64,000 nucleotides of DNA from Ignavibacteria bacterium UBA7675. GTDB taxonomy: Bacteria > Bacteroidota > Ignavibacteria > Kapaibacteriales > UB7675. Every line of letters begins with the position of its first letter. The first letter of the stretch is position 1. Under the pieces are notes generated by a model. The model saw only the letters and a program-made list of their open reading frames with translations. It had not been told where the DNA came from and did no database searches. The stretch lies in the NCBI GenBank assembly GCA_002483085.1, contig DLHF01000046.1:97739-161738 (forward strand), written 5' to 3'. Of this stretch, positions 1 through 7,748 are shown one piece after another. The translations under genes were made by a program, and so were the position numbers.

Positions 1-969
1 GGGCACCAGCGGATACATTTCTGAATACTGAAGGTCTTCCACTTTCAGCACGCGAAGAGTGTTGGCATTGCCTGTTTCGTCGTAGTACACAACTTCGGGC
101 ATGCTCACCGTCAGGTCGTCGGTAGCTGTTGTTTCGGGCTTCTTCTGTTCGTCGGAGCCAGAAATATCGAAGCGCAGAGCTACCGAAGCACGGAGCTGCG
201 GTACAGTCCACTTGTCGAATATTGCACTGCTGGACACTTTTGTGAACGGGAAGGAAAATTTCACTTCGGGAGCAAGCCAGATGCTGTTGCTGAGCTGGAT
301 GTTGTAGCCCACACCGAGGTCAGCGGCAAGGCGCAGAGCGGCGTCGGGAACATCAATCTTGCGCGGATCACCTGTGGGAATTTCACTGGATTTATTTGTA
401 AAGAAGTAGTCATTCGGGCTCGGGTCTGTCAGTCTGATCCTGTGGCCATACTGCGGTGTACCTGCGGGAATACCAATACCCGGCCCAAGCGTTACGTATA
501 GATTATCTACAAAGACATCGTGAAACATCACATATGGAGCAATCTCGATGTAATTCAGCGTAGATGTAATCTCACGCTCTGTAACAGCAGCTTTTACATC
601 TATATTGGACTCGTCGCGCGGGTACACGTCAATAGTGCGGCTGGTGTCGTTGCCTGTAAGCACAGCTTCGCCAAAGCCATTATAGCCAAGGCGGAGCCCC
701 AAGCCAAACCAGTTGTTCAGCCTGTGCTCCAGGAGAAGTCCCGCATGGAAACCAACGCTTGTATTCCCTGTGTTAATAGAGCCGAGCGGCGTGTCGGAAT
801 CGGTCAACAGGCCAATAGAAGACGGAATTGCAAAATCCGGCGAATGAAACTGGAACCCAGGTCCGAGATAAATACCGACCATTGTCGTCGGCTTTTTGTC
901 CTGTGCTCCGGCGGGAACCACAGCACCCACCATCGTTGCGCTGAAAAGAAGTGCCAGCACTTTCTTCAT
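1..969 (-). CDS. Outer-membrane beta-barrel protein, 3' end cut by window
   Basis: The frame is open from an ATG at 969 down to base 1 (323 codons, no stop), so the C-terminus lies outside the window. A signal peptide is clear (MKKVLALLFSATMVGAVVPA, then GAQDKK). The body alternates hydrophobic and polar residues with barrel-like glycines (GIYLGPGFQF, GLGLRLGYNG, APYVMFHDVFVDNLYVTLGPG), as in PorT/OmpA-type outer-membrane barrels. The last visible residues (LKVEDLQYSEMYPLVP) resemble the linker that precedes a peptidoglycan-binding OmpA domain in Chlorobi-type OmpA proteins; that continuation is inference. A GGAGG ribosome site sits 8 nt before the ATG, and an exact TAnnTTTG -7 element lies about 125 bp upstream on the same strand. 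The exact family is not assigned. Confidence 0.8.
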   Translation of the reverse strand, partial: MKKVLALLFSATMVGAVVPAGAQDKKPTTMVGIYLGPGFQFHSPDFAIPSSIGLLTDSDTPLGSINTGNTSVGFHAGLLLEHRLNNWFGLGLRLGYNGFGEAVLTGNDTSRTIDVYPRDESNIDVKAAVTEREITSTLNYIEIAPYVMFHDVFVDNLYVTLGPGIGIPAGTPQYGHRIRLTDPSPNDYFFTNKSSEIPTGDPRKIDVPDAALRLAADLGVGYNIQLSNSIWLAPEVKFSFPFTKVSSSAIFDKWTVPQLRASVALRFDISGSDEQKKPETTATDDLTVSMPEVVYYDETGNANTLRVLKVEDLQYSEMYPLVP

Positions 970-1092
970 GAATACCTCCATAAGTGAGCAGTTATAGAGA
1001 GACTGTCAGGCGACCCGAAAAATCTCTCCGTATATATTTCAATCAGTTATAAGTCGTTCGTTTTCTACTACCACACTCAACAACAGTATCTG

Positions 1093-1100
1093 CAAAAATA
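1093..1100 (-). promoter_or_regulatory. Promoter -7 element of the barrel gene
   Basis: The minus strand reads TATTTTTG, an exact match to the Bacteroidota -7 consensus TAnnTTTG. It would give a leader of about 115 nt before the ATG at 969. I see no convincing -33 TTG at 19-21 nt upstream. Confidence 0.5.
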
Positions 1101-1393
1101 GCAAATTACCATGAAGAATTACCGTGAAGAATTGTATAAGAACGACTTTTCAAGGAGCGTGGGCTCGCAGCCGACAACAGACACTCCACATTAGTAATTA
1201 GTAACTGCTGCACTTGAAATATTGTTTCTGCCTCGCGGCGCTATTCTGGCTTTGGCAACATCGCGCAAATTCGCATAGTTCCTTGTGCTGTCAGAATCAG
1301 AACTACCTGCCACACTCGTACCTGAAGGCCGCTTTTGCTCGGCTTCAAAGCGAAAAGCTGTAGGAAGCTATAGGGAAAATGACAAATAATTCG

Positions 1394-1401
1394 TACTTTT
1401 G
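1394..1401 (+). promoter_or_regulatory. Promoter -7 element of sdhB
   Basis: TACTTTTG matches TAnnTTTG exactly. It overlaps a possible upstream TTG start at 1399, so that longer reading frame would begin inside the promoter. This supports the ATG at 1447 as the real start of sdhB, with a leader of about 40 nt. Confidence 0.6.
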
Positions 1402-1446
1402 CCGAATTGCAATGTTCATTTTCTTACTTGTGAGCAGGTACGAGCC

Positions 1447-2154
1447 ATGCAGGTAACTTTTCGCATTCTGCGTTATAATCCCGAAAAAGATTCAGAGCCG
1501 CATTTTCAGGACTACACGCTTTCTGATGTAAGCCCGACTGATCGCGTGCTGGATGTTCTCCACCGTATCAAGTGGGAGATGGATGGTACACTTACCTTCC
1601 GCCGCTCCTGCGCCCACGGCATGTGCGGTTCCGATGGTATGAAAGTCAACGGGCAGAACGCACTTGCTTGTGCTATGCTGCTGAAGAACCTCAACCTGAA
1701 GCGCCCAATTGTGATCGAGCCGCTTCCGTTCCTGCCGATTATCAAGGACTTGGTAGTGGACATGACCAGCTTTTTCAGAAAATACGAACTCGTGAAGCCC
1801 TACCTCATGCCCAAGGAAGCACCTCCGAGCGATGGCACCGAGTACCGTGTATCGCAGGAATCTGTAGAGCTCATCATGGAATCGACCAAGTGCATTATGT
1901 GCGCTTGCTGCTCTACCTCCTGCCCTTCGCTGTGGTCCGACGAAAATTTCCTCGGCCCTGCGGCTCTCCTGAAAGCCTATCGCTTCGTATTTGACCCGCG
2001 CGACGGCGCCCAGCAAGAACGCCTTGCAGTAGCAAATACAACCGATGGAATCTGGCGCTGCCGCACGATTTTCAATTGTACAGAGGTGTGCCCGAAAGAA
2101 ATCCCGATTACACGCCACCTGTCCGATCTGAAACGCGTGCTCGTCTCCAGCTAA
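1447..2154 (+). CDS. sdhB: Succinate dehydrogenase/fumarate reductase iron-sulfur subunit
   Basis: This is the electron-transfer subunit (235 aa) that links the flavoprotein SdhA to the membrane quinone site in succinate dehydrogenase/fumarate reductase. The N-terminal ferredoxin-like domain has C55, C60, D63 and C75 (SCAHGMCGSD ... ALAC) for the [2Fe-2S] cluster. The C-terminal domain has KCIMCACCSTSCPS and FNCTEVCPKEIP for the [4Fe-4S] and [3Fe-4S] clusters. Length is normal for the family. The start was set at 1447 because the upstream TTG at 1399 lies inside the promoter. Oddity: no sdhA or membrane-anchor gene adjoins it. The upstream neighbour is divergent and the downstream one convergent, so sdhB is monocistronic here, unlike the usual sdhCAB operon. 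Confidence 0.95.
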   Translation: MQVTFRILRYNPEKDSEPHFQDYTLSDVSPTDRVLDVLHRIKWEMDGTLTFRRSCAHGMCGSDGMKVNGQNALACAMLLKNLNLKRPIVIEPLPFLPIIKDLVVDMTSFFRKYELVKPYLMPKEAPPSDGTEYRVSQESVELIMESTKCIMCACCSTSCPSLWSDENFLGPAALLKAYRFVFDPRDGAQQERLAVANTTDGIWRCRTIFNCTEVCPKEIPITRHLSDLKRVLVSS

Positions 2155-2178
2155 TGCCCATCTTTGCATGTTTTTCGG

Positions 2179-2206
2179 CAGGCTCGGGTGTATCTACCCG
2201 GGCCTG
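2179..2206 (+). terminator. Hairpin after sdhB
   Basis: An 11-bp stem (CAGGCTCGGGT / ACCCGGGCCTG, one T-G pair) with a 6-nt loop lies 25 bp after the sdhB stop. The following bases (TTGCGTTCTG) are only weakly T-rich, so it is a likely but imperfect intrinsic terminator. Confidence 0.5.
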
Positions 2207-2297
2207 TTGCGTTCTGTACACAACTGTATAGGCAAGGTTCAGATTCTATGTGCTTCCACAACGCAACAAAGTTTCGCGCGCAACTGCGGATAGCTCT

Positions 2298-2447
2298 GTG
2301 GCACGGGCATCTTCGATCACACGTTTAGTCGCTGTCACCGGTCGCATGTCCGCTTGCTGGTTGCCCGACCGATAACCGCTCTTGATAAGCGAAGAAGGGC
2401 GAACGACCACGCGGCGGCTCGTGCAGCGCAGTGCGCTCGTCCGCGCA
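2298..2447 (+). repeat. Dispersed intergenic repeat, copy 1 (modules A+B)
   Basis: Starts GTGGCACGGGC; the module A core GTCGCTGTCACCGGTCGCAT is at 2328-2347 and a divergent module B (CCACGCGGCGG...GCAGCGCAGTGCG) at 2407-2434. It lies between the convergent sdhB and guaD. The family is described at the copy at 56403-56538. Confidence 0.8.
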
Positions 2448-2779
2448 TTATGACTGTAGGAATAGGACGAGCTTATGATAACTCAGACTATACGCAAGGG
2501 CAGAAAATAAGGCGCGCTGTGGCATAGACGACCTCATATTCCAGCAGAAACAACGGCGAAACTATCGAGTGCCGCAGCAGCGACGGATGTGAGCATAACC
2601 TCATATTCCAACAGAAACAACGGCGAAACGGGGTTCGTAGGTTTTGCGGTACAACAAGAAGCTGCCAACCAGATATGTACATGGCGCAACAAGCAGCAGA
2701 TACGGTGAGAGTTGGGTTTCCAAGTATTTATCTGTACAGCATTTTGCAATAACGGATATAAAAAGATTTTCTATACATA

Positions 2780-4084
2780 TCAAAATGTAGCCGTAGGTTG
2801 CCCGAACTGATACAGTTTTTTTCCCCGCACATACGTAGCAAGTATGCGCGGCGAGCTGTACATCAGCCGGGCAATTGCTTCGCCGGGCGTGTCGGTATCA
2901 GCGCTGTAGTACGGCTTTTCCACTGCAATAAAATCAGCTTCTTTGCCGGGTAGAAAATTACCTGCCGTGCTGCCCATGTCCAACACTTCGGCACCCGCGA
3001 GAGTGGCCAACCACAGCGCCTCTTCGGGCGTAAGAGCTGCTTCCGGTTCGCTGCGGTGGATGATATTCCACGATTTTGATGTCTCTATGGCTTCCTTTGC
3101 TTCGTGAAGCACCGACAGCGAATAGCCTGCACCAACGTCCGTTCCCAAAGCTATTGTTGTACCCGCATTCATGTAGCGCCGCAGCGCCATTACACCACTT
3201 TGCAGGAAGCGATTCGACGTCGGGCAGTGGGAAACAGCGCAGTTGTTATCGCGCAAAGCCTGCTGCTCGTGCGCTGTAAGATGAATACAATGAGCAAACA
3301 CCGATCTGTGTGTGAGCAGTCCAAAATGGTCGTACACTTCGGTATAGGAGGCATGCTCTGGAAACGCCTGAGCAACTGCTGCAAGTTCAAAAAGATTCTC
3401 AGACAGATGGGTCTGGATAACAAGGTGTTCGGCGCGGGCAAATTCTCCGCAGCGGCGCAGTAGATCGGGCGTACAGGACAGAGCAAAGCGCGGTGTAACA
3501 GCATATCGGAGCCGCCCCTCATCGTATAAATGCCAGTTATTTGCAAGCTGTATGCTTTCTGCAATATTCTGTTCAGCCGAAGCGAGCAGTACAGGCGGCG
3601 CTCCTGTATCCATAAGCGTGCGCCCCATCACCGCGCGAATACCGCTTTCAGCAGCAGCGCGAAATGCCTCGTGCGTAGCTGTATAAAAAGGGCTGCAATA
3701 CACTGCCATTGCCGTTGTGCCACACGCAAGTGCATCGCGAAAGAACTGTGCAGAACGAAGCCGGGCAATATCGGGATTGGCGTATTGGGCTTCCGATGGA
3801 AAGACTCGTGTTTGTAGCCATTCGAGCAGCTCGCCGCCGCCCAAACCAATAATAGGCCACTGCGGCAAGTGTACATGTGTATCGATGAAGCCCGGAAGGA
3901 GAATAGCTGATGAGTAGTCGACAACAACTGCAAAAGGATAAAGACGAAGAGCTTCTTCGCGCTCGCCCGCAAAGAGCACAGTCGTGCTGCGTACAACAAG
4001 ACCGCCATTGGGAATATACTGGCATTTCTGTGGAGATAAGGCGTGCAGGATTGCCCCGCAATACAGCGTTATATCGGTCTGCAT
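2780..4084 (-). CDS. guaD: Guanine deaminase
   Basis: Amidohydrolase of 434 aa that would convert guanine to xanthine and ammonia in purine salvage or catabolism, in the cytoplasm. Metal-site motifs appear in family order: PGFIDTHVHLPQ (first two His, near residue 65), VMGRTLMD, TPRFALSCT, QTHLSEN (His ligand), AHCIHL (second His ligand) and LGTDVGAGYSLS (Asp ligand). The HCPTSNRFLQSG segment is typical of guanine deaminase rather than of cytosine or adenosine deaminases. It begins 19 bp after the small zinc-ribbon gene on the same strand, so the two are probably cotranscribed. Full length, with no missing metal ligand. Confidence 0.93.
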   Translation of the reverse strand: MQTDITLYCGAILHALSPQKCQYIPNGGLVVRSTTVLFAGEREEALRLYPFAVVVDYSSAILLPGFIDTHVHLPQWPIIGLGGGELLEWLQTRVFPSEAQYANPDIARLRSAQFFRDALACGTTAMAVYCSPFYTATHEAFRAAAESGIRAVMGRTLMDTGAPPVLLASAEQNIAESIQLANNWHLYDEGRLRYAVTPRFALSCTPDLLRRCGEFARAEHLVIQTHLSENLFELAAVAQAFPEHASYTEVYDHFGLLTHRSVFAHCIHLTAHEQQALRDNNCAVSHCPTSNRFLQSGVMALRRYMNAGTTIALGTDVGAGYSLSVLHEAKEAIETSKSWNIIHRSEPEAALTPEEALWLATLAGAEVLDMGSTAGNFLPGKEADFIAVEKPYYSADTDTPGEAIARLMYSSPRILATYVRGKKLYQFGQPTATF

Positions 4085-4103
4085 GCAACGTGTACCCGGA
4101 ATA

Positions 4104-4361
4104 TTACGATATCAGATCGCTGCCAACGCTTACCTGCCCCGTATTGGGATCAATCGCAATAGTAATCTGGTTGGGCTTGTCGCAGGCATAACATTCCTCT
4201 ACAAATGACTGGCTATAGCCCTCGGCTATATCGACAAATATATCGTTTGTTTCGCCGCACGCGGCACACTGGTACTGCTGCTCTGCTTCAAAATAAGAGC
4301 GGCTTTCCTTAGGCTCTGAGCTATTCTCGTTATCCAAGTCGTCCAAGTTATCTGTAATCAT
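4104..4361 (-). CDS. Small CPXCG-type zinc-ribbon protein
   Basis: An 85-aa acidic protein. The C-terminal half has two CxxC knuckles (QCAACGETN and ECYACDKPNQ) spaced as in the CPXCG-motif cysteine-rich family, followed by the typical ITIAIDPNTGQVSV strand. The function of that family is unknown; metal binding is inferred from the cysteine pairs. The frame is open upstream to 4484, but the ATG at 4361 (MITDNLDDLDNEN) precedes the first conserved region and leaves out a poorly conserved stretch, so it is preferred. It lies 19 bp upstream of guaD. Confidence 0.75.
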   Translation of the reverse strand: MITDNLDDLDNENSSEPKESRSYFEAEQQYQCAACGETNDIFVDIAEGYSQSFVEECYACDKPNQITIAIDPNTGQVSVGSDLIS

Positions 4362-4535
4362 GGTCTCTGCCCTGCAATTAAGTGTAGACGGAAGAGGATT
4401 CCCGGCAAAACTATTATTTTCCACAGGAAAAACAACTATGTCTTTTGCTTGAAAATATTCGTGTAGAGCAGGAGCAACTATCACGCCCCCATTTTTGTTT
4501 CGTCCCTATTGTCGTGCTCTCTTGCCCCGGACAGC

Positions 4536-4576
4536 TAAAAAAAAAGAAACCCGGCTTGTAGTATAGCCGGGTCGAA
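4536..4576 (-). terminator. Intrinsic terminator, minus strand
   Basis: The 8-bp stem ACCCGGCT/AGCCGGGT is followed on the minus strand by TTCTTTTTTTTT. It lies about 450 bp downstream of the recX stop, so it ends either a long recX 3' region or a separate small transcript. Confidence 0.8.
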
Positions 4577-4900
4577 CCACCCCTTCTCGTTGTGTTGTTT
4601 TTTCTGATAAATCTATCGCGTGGTAGCGGTCAAAGCAAAGCACCTATATACAGCCAGAGTTGGGTATTATCTGGCAAGCCGCAATACTATCGAAAGTCGG
4701 CCTAAAAAACCAGAAACCACGGGGAGAAAAAAGGTAGAAACGTTGCTATAGGAGGAAACTGAAACAAAAACAGCTCTCTACAGACCTGTAAAACGGGCTC
4801 GCGCGGCTCACTCGCAGAGGTGCAACTCATTCGCGTGGATAGTATCTGCGGTAGAAAAACTCATTATGATCATAAGAACAATACGCGAACGAGCTTGCGC

Positions 4901-4967
4901 GGCAACCACGCAACGGCTCGTGCACGCGGTGCAGAGACGCGGCGGCAAGCCAACGACCGAAGCGCAC
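4901..4967 (+). repeat. Dispersed intergenic repeat, copy 2 (hybrid)
   Basis: ACCACGCAACGG, as at the end of inverted module A in copy 12, joins directly to CACGCGGTGCAGAGACGCGG and CGACCGAAGCGCAC of module B. It appears to be a rearranged or truncated copy downstream of recX. Confidence 0.6.
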
Positions 4968-5021
4968 GACCTATGGCACCGGAGGTATCACCTATTCCGC
5001 TCACGAGCTTGCGGTATGATT

Positions 5022-5675
5022 TCAGAATTTTCCTTCTTCTTCTAACCGCCGCATGAGTGCATCAATGACATCCCAAGCAAACCCCTGGCGCTGAAGGTAC
5101 TGCACCAATGTCGGCTTACGCTTTTCTACTGGCTTCGACTCAAGGCTGCGCATTTTTTTTTCCGCAGCGCGAAGTGCGAGTTCCGCTATTTCATCGTGCG
5201 GGAATACTTCTGTGAGTACATCCTCAACATCAAACTTCTGCACACCGCGCTTAGCGAGTTCTTCGGCGAGTTTCCTGCGTCCTACGGCTTTACGCGCAAG
5301 CAGATCGCGCACAAACATGCGGGCATACTGCCGGTCGTCCACATAGCCGAACTCTTCAAGAAAAGCCACAGCAAACGCAGCTTCTTCGGGTGCGTATCCT
5401 TTTTCGATCATCTTGCGGCGCACCTGCTCTGCGGTACGCGGCTTGTAGGTAGCATAGTCCAGCGCACGGCGTTTCAGCTTCATCATTTCCTCGCGCTCCA
5501 GCAATTCCTGCCGCAGCGCCGGGCTGACTACTTTACCCTTGTGCAAATTGTACTGCAACACAAGGTCCATAGAGCAGCCAAAAGCAAACACGCCATTCAA
5601 AAACACCGAGCACCTCGCCGGATTGTTTTTCTGCACTGCCACCGATGTTATAATAAACGTATTCTGTTCGGCCAT
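5022..5675 (-). CDS. recX: Regulatory protein RecX
   Basis: RecX (217 aa) binds RecA filaments and modulates recombination and strand exchange. The three-helix repeats typical of the family are visible: ALDYATYKPRTAEQVRRKM, GYVDDRQYARMFVRDLL and GRRKLAEELAKRGV. The frame opens further upstream to 5711, but those codons (ISIPLFSF) are read out of the recA terminator palindrome at 5694-5719, so the start is placed at the ATG at 5675 (MAEQNTFII). It lies 153 bp downstream of recA on the same strand, separated by that terminator, so readthrough or its own promoter would set RecX level relative to RecA. Confidence 0.9.
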   Translation of the reverse strand: MAEQNTFIITSVAVQKNNPARCSVFLNGVFAFGCSMDLVLQYNLHKGKVVSPALRQELLEREEMMKLKRRALDYATYKPRTAEQVRRKMIEKGYAPEEAAFAVAFLEEFGYVDDRQYARMFVRDLLARKAVGRRKLAEELAKRGVQKFDVEDVLTEVFPHDEIAELALRAAEKKMRSLESKPVEKRKPTLVQYLQRQGFAWDVIDALMRRLEEEGKF

Positions 5676-5682
5676 ATCTATC

Positions 5683-5719
5683 GGAAAAGAAAAAAGCGGT
5701 ATTGATATCAATACCGCTT
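5683..5719 (-). terminator. Terminator between recA and recX (26-bp perfect palindrome)
   Basis: Bases 5694-5719 form a perfect 26-bp palindrome (13-bp arms, AAGCGGTATTGAT and its complement, no loop bases). On the minus strand it runs directly into TTTTCTTTTC. It ends recA transcription about 110 bp after the stop codon and overlaps the upstream extension of recX. A protein-binding role cannot be excluded, because a loop-less palindrome can also be a dimer operator. Confidence 0.8.
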
Positions 5720-5828
5720 GTTAAAACATCACAGACTTACAAAGACAGCAGGAACACATCCGAAGCCCTGCACCGGGTGCACGACTGTTATAGCCGAAGC
5801 CAATACCGATCCTGCTCTCACTGTAGTC

Positions 5829-6950
5829 TTACTTTGCCTTTGCCGCCTTTGTATCTAATGGTGCGCTGTTCTCTTCTGCTTCCACATCATGTTCGGCAGG
5901 AACAGGAACATTAGGCGCCTTCCACTTCACCTTGATTTCATTTTCGAGCTTGCCAAACAGCGCGGCGTTATCGCGAAGCAGCAGGCGCAAGCCATCGCGG
6001 CCTTGCACACGCTCTTCACCAAAAGTAAACCACGACCCGCTGCGATTAATAATCCCCAGTTCGATACCCAGATCGAGCATATCGCCAATCTTGGAAATAC
6101 CTTCGTTGTACATGATATCGAACTCCACCTCTTTGAACGGCGGCGACACCTTGTTTTTGACAATTTTCACACGCACGCGGTTGCCGACGATTTCAGGCCC
6201 TTCCTTTATCACCTCTTTTTTGCGGATATCCATGCGCAGCGACGCATAGAATTTCAGGGCATTGCCACCAGTTGTTGTTTCAGGGTTTCCATAGATGACA
6301 CCAATTTTACTGCGGAGTTGGTTGGTGAAAATCACGACGGTTTTAGAGCGGCCAATCGCCGCATTGAGTTTACGCATAGCCTGCGACATAAGCCGCGCCT
6401 GCGATCCCATCTGCGCATCGCCCATTTCGCCCTCTATCTCCACGCGGGGCGTGAGAGCCGCCACCGAGTCGATAATCACAACGTCGAGAGCATTGCTGCG
6501 CACGAGTGTTTCTACAATCTCAAGTGCCTGCTCGCCAAACTCGGGCTGCGACAAAAGCAAATTGTTCAAGTCTACACCAAGCCGCTGTGCATAGTTTATA
6601 TCTAAAGCGTGCTCAGTATCAACAAACGCGGCATAACCGCCGTTTTTCTGTGCTTCGGCAATTACGTGCAAGCACACGGTGGTCTTACCAGAGGATTCCG
6701 GACCAAATATCTCGATAATCCTGCCGCGCGGTACACCGCCGATACCAATAGCACCATCGAGCGACATACAGCCTGTGGATATAGCCTCTACCGGCACCAC
6801 AACCTTGTCGCTCAGGCGCATGATCGACCCCTTGCCATGCTGTTTTTCGATCTGGTCAATCGCTGCGCTCAAAGCGCGAAGTTTTACGTCATTGCCGGGT
6901 TTTCCATCAGCTTTCCCGTCATTTTTTTGCGTTTTGACATCTACTGCCAT
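5829..6950 (-). CDS. recA: Recombinase RecA
   Basis: DNA-dependent ATPase and strand-exchange protein for homologous recombination and SOS control (373 aa). Walker A is GPESSGKT at residues 83-90. Also present are the FVDTEHALD segment, Walker B VVIIDSVAAL, the QARLMSQAMRKL loop, the TNQLRSKIGV L2 region with GNPETTTGG, and a C-terminal acidic/lysine tail (HDVEAEEN...TKAAKAK). The N-terminus (MAVDVKTQKNDGKADGKPGN) is a low-complexity extension of about 20 residues before the conserved LRALSAAIDQIEKQHGKGSI. recX follows. I could not find a convincing LexA box upstream. Confidence 0.98.
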   Translation of the reverse strand: MAVDVKTQKNDGKADGKPGNDVKLRALSAAIDQIEKQHGKGSIMRLSDKVVVPVEAISTGCMSLDGAIGIGGVPRGRIIEIFGPESSGKTTVCLHVIAEAQKNGGYAAFVDTEHALDINYAQRLGVDLNNLLLSQPEFGEQALEIVETLVRSNALDVVIIDSVAALTPRVEIEGEMGDAQMGSQARLMSQAMRKLNAAIGRSKTVVIFTNQLRSKIGVIYGNPETTTGGNALKFYASLRMDIRKKEVIKEGPEIVGNRVRVKIVKNKVSPPFKEVEFDIMYNEGISKIGDMLDLGIELGIINRSGSWFTFGEERVQGRDGLRLLLRDNAALFGKLENEIKVKWKAPNVPVPAEHDVEAEENSAPLDTKAAKAK

Positions 6951-7450
6951 ACAGAATACAACCTTTTGAAGATAAGGAAAAAATACTGGTTTGAACCCCT
7001 GCCTGGACGAGCGTGGGATGTTGGTTCAGGTTCTCAATAGCTTCGGTAGTATGACGTCCGTTGGGCGGTTCTATTTGCACAAAATAGCGAAAATCTGCAC
7101 ACCTGCCAGAGAAAATTTTAGGGTGGTTTAAGGACGCAATTCACGATGATCCAGCGAGATGAGCTGCACTATAGGAACTGGCTTTTACAGCCAAAAAAGC
7201 AAGTTTTTAGGGTACTCGCAGCTTATTCCAGCGGCTTGCCCGAGGCGTTGGGAACACGCTGTGGACTGTACAGATAGAGCGGATAGGAGTTCGATCTGGC
7301 TCGCCTACATGCTACTCTGGCGCGCACTGCAATTTTTTTTGCGGATTTTCCCGCAGTTCCGGCTATTTTTACCCTGCCTGCAAGCGCAGTTCCCGGCGCT
7401 CCTTTCTGCACGCAAGGCTCGTTGTCCACGCCCGTTTTTCAGAATCTACA
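6951..7450. other. Divergent gap between recA and the toxin-antitoxin pair
   Basis: About 500 bp hold the upstream regions of recA (leftward) and the VapB-like gene (rightward). A TATTTTGT at about 7081-7088 on the minus strand is a near match to TAnnTTTG and could serve recA. No repeat module, RNA gene or credible ORF was recognised. Confidence 0.35.
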
Positions 7451-7744
7451 ATGGCCAATACCCTGAGCTTTACAGCAACGCCTTTGCCCGACGGCACAAT
7501 CAAGCCTCCTGTAGATATAGCGCGGCGTATGGCCGGTGCGCTAATCGTCGACGTAGAGCTCTCCGTGCGCCACAGCGATTCCCGGCTGGCACTGCTCGGC
7601 GTTGATGCTGCCGAACTCGCAGCTATCGGTGCAGCACAGCGATTAGAGCCCGATACAGCAGCTTATGCGCTAAGCGGTGAAGGTTCTGTCCTTCCTGATT
7701 CCACCCTTTTTTCTTCACTGCTCCGCTTGCTTCCTCCGTTGTAA
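7451..7744 (+). CDS. Putative antitoxin of a VapBC-like pair
   Basis: A 97-aa protein whose gene ends 4 bp before the ATG of a PIN-domain gene, the usual arrangement of antitoxin then toxin. The N-terminus (SFTATPLPDGTIKPPVDIA) has a beta-rich start reminiscent of AbrB-type DNA-binding antitoxins; the remainder is hydrophobic and alanine/leucine-rich. I do not recognise a specific family, so the assignment rests mainly on gene order and size. If correct, it would neutralise the PIN nuclease and repress its own promoter. It sits between recA and rpoD. Confidence 0.55.
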   Translation: MANTLSFTATPLPDGTIKPPVDIARRMAGALIVDVELSVRHSDSRLALLGVDAAELAAIGAAQRLEPDTAAYALSGEGSVLPDSTLFSSLLRLLPPL

Positions 7745-7748
7745 TCGT

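Larger units (their letters stand above)
970..1446. other. Divergent intergenic region with two promoters
   Basis: These 477 bp separate the divergent barrel gene and sdhB. They hold the two -7 elements listed separately. No RNA gene, repeat copy or plausible ORF was recognised; the ORF running from 520 into this gap is antisense to the barrel gene. Confidence 0.5.
2155..2779. other. Convergent intergenic region with tandem duplication
   Basis: This gap holds the sdhB hairpin, repeat copy 1, and a short duplication: the 20-22 bp motif containing CCTCATATTCCAGCAGAAAC at 2530-2552 recurs at 2599-2621 with one mismatch (CCTCATATTCCAACAGAAAC), followed each time by AACGGCGAAAC. Three small minus-strand ORFs across it share that duplicated peptide and look spurious. 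Confidence 0.5.
4362..5021. other. Long non-coding gap after recX
   Basis: This 660-bp stretch contains the minus-strand terminator at 4536-4576 and repeat copy 2 near recX. No protein gene is convincing. The 300 bp just before the terminator on the minus strand contain several short inverted repeats (for example GCCAGA/TCTGGC at 4657-4679) and could be an untranslated RNA, but I recognise no known RNA family. Confidence 0.4.

Noticed and set aside
4540..4580. Possible tRNA T-arm (GGTTCGACCC on the minus strand)
   Set aside because: The GGTTCGA word overlaps the terminator stem; no acceptor, D or anticodon arms can be built around it.
5889..6605. 238-codon plus-strand ORF opposite recA
   Set aside because: Fully antisense to a strongly conserved recA frame; its peptide shows no domain and is explained by codon bias of the opposite strand.
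7020..7036. GGTTCAGGTTC as a LexA box for recA
   Set aside because: The spacing does not fit either the GTTC-N7-GTTC or the GAAC-N4-GTTC type operators.
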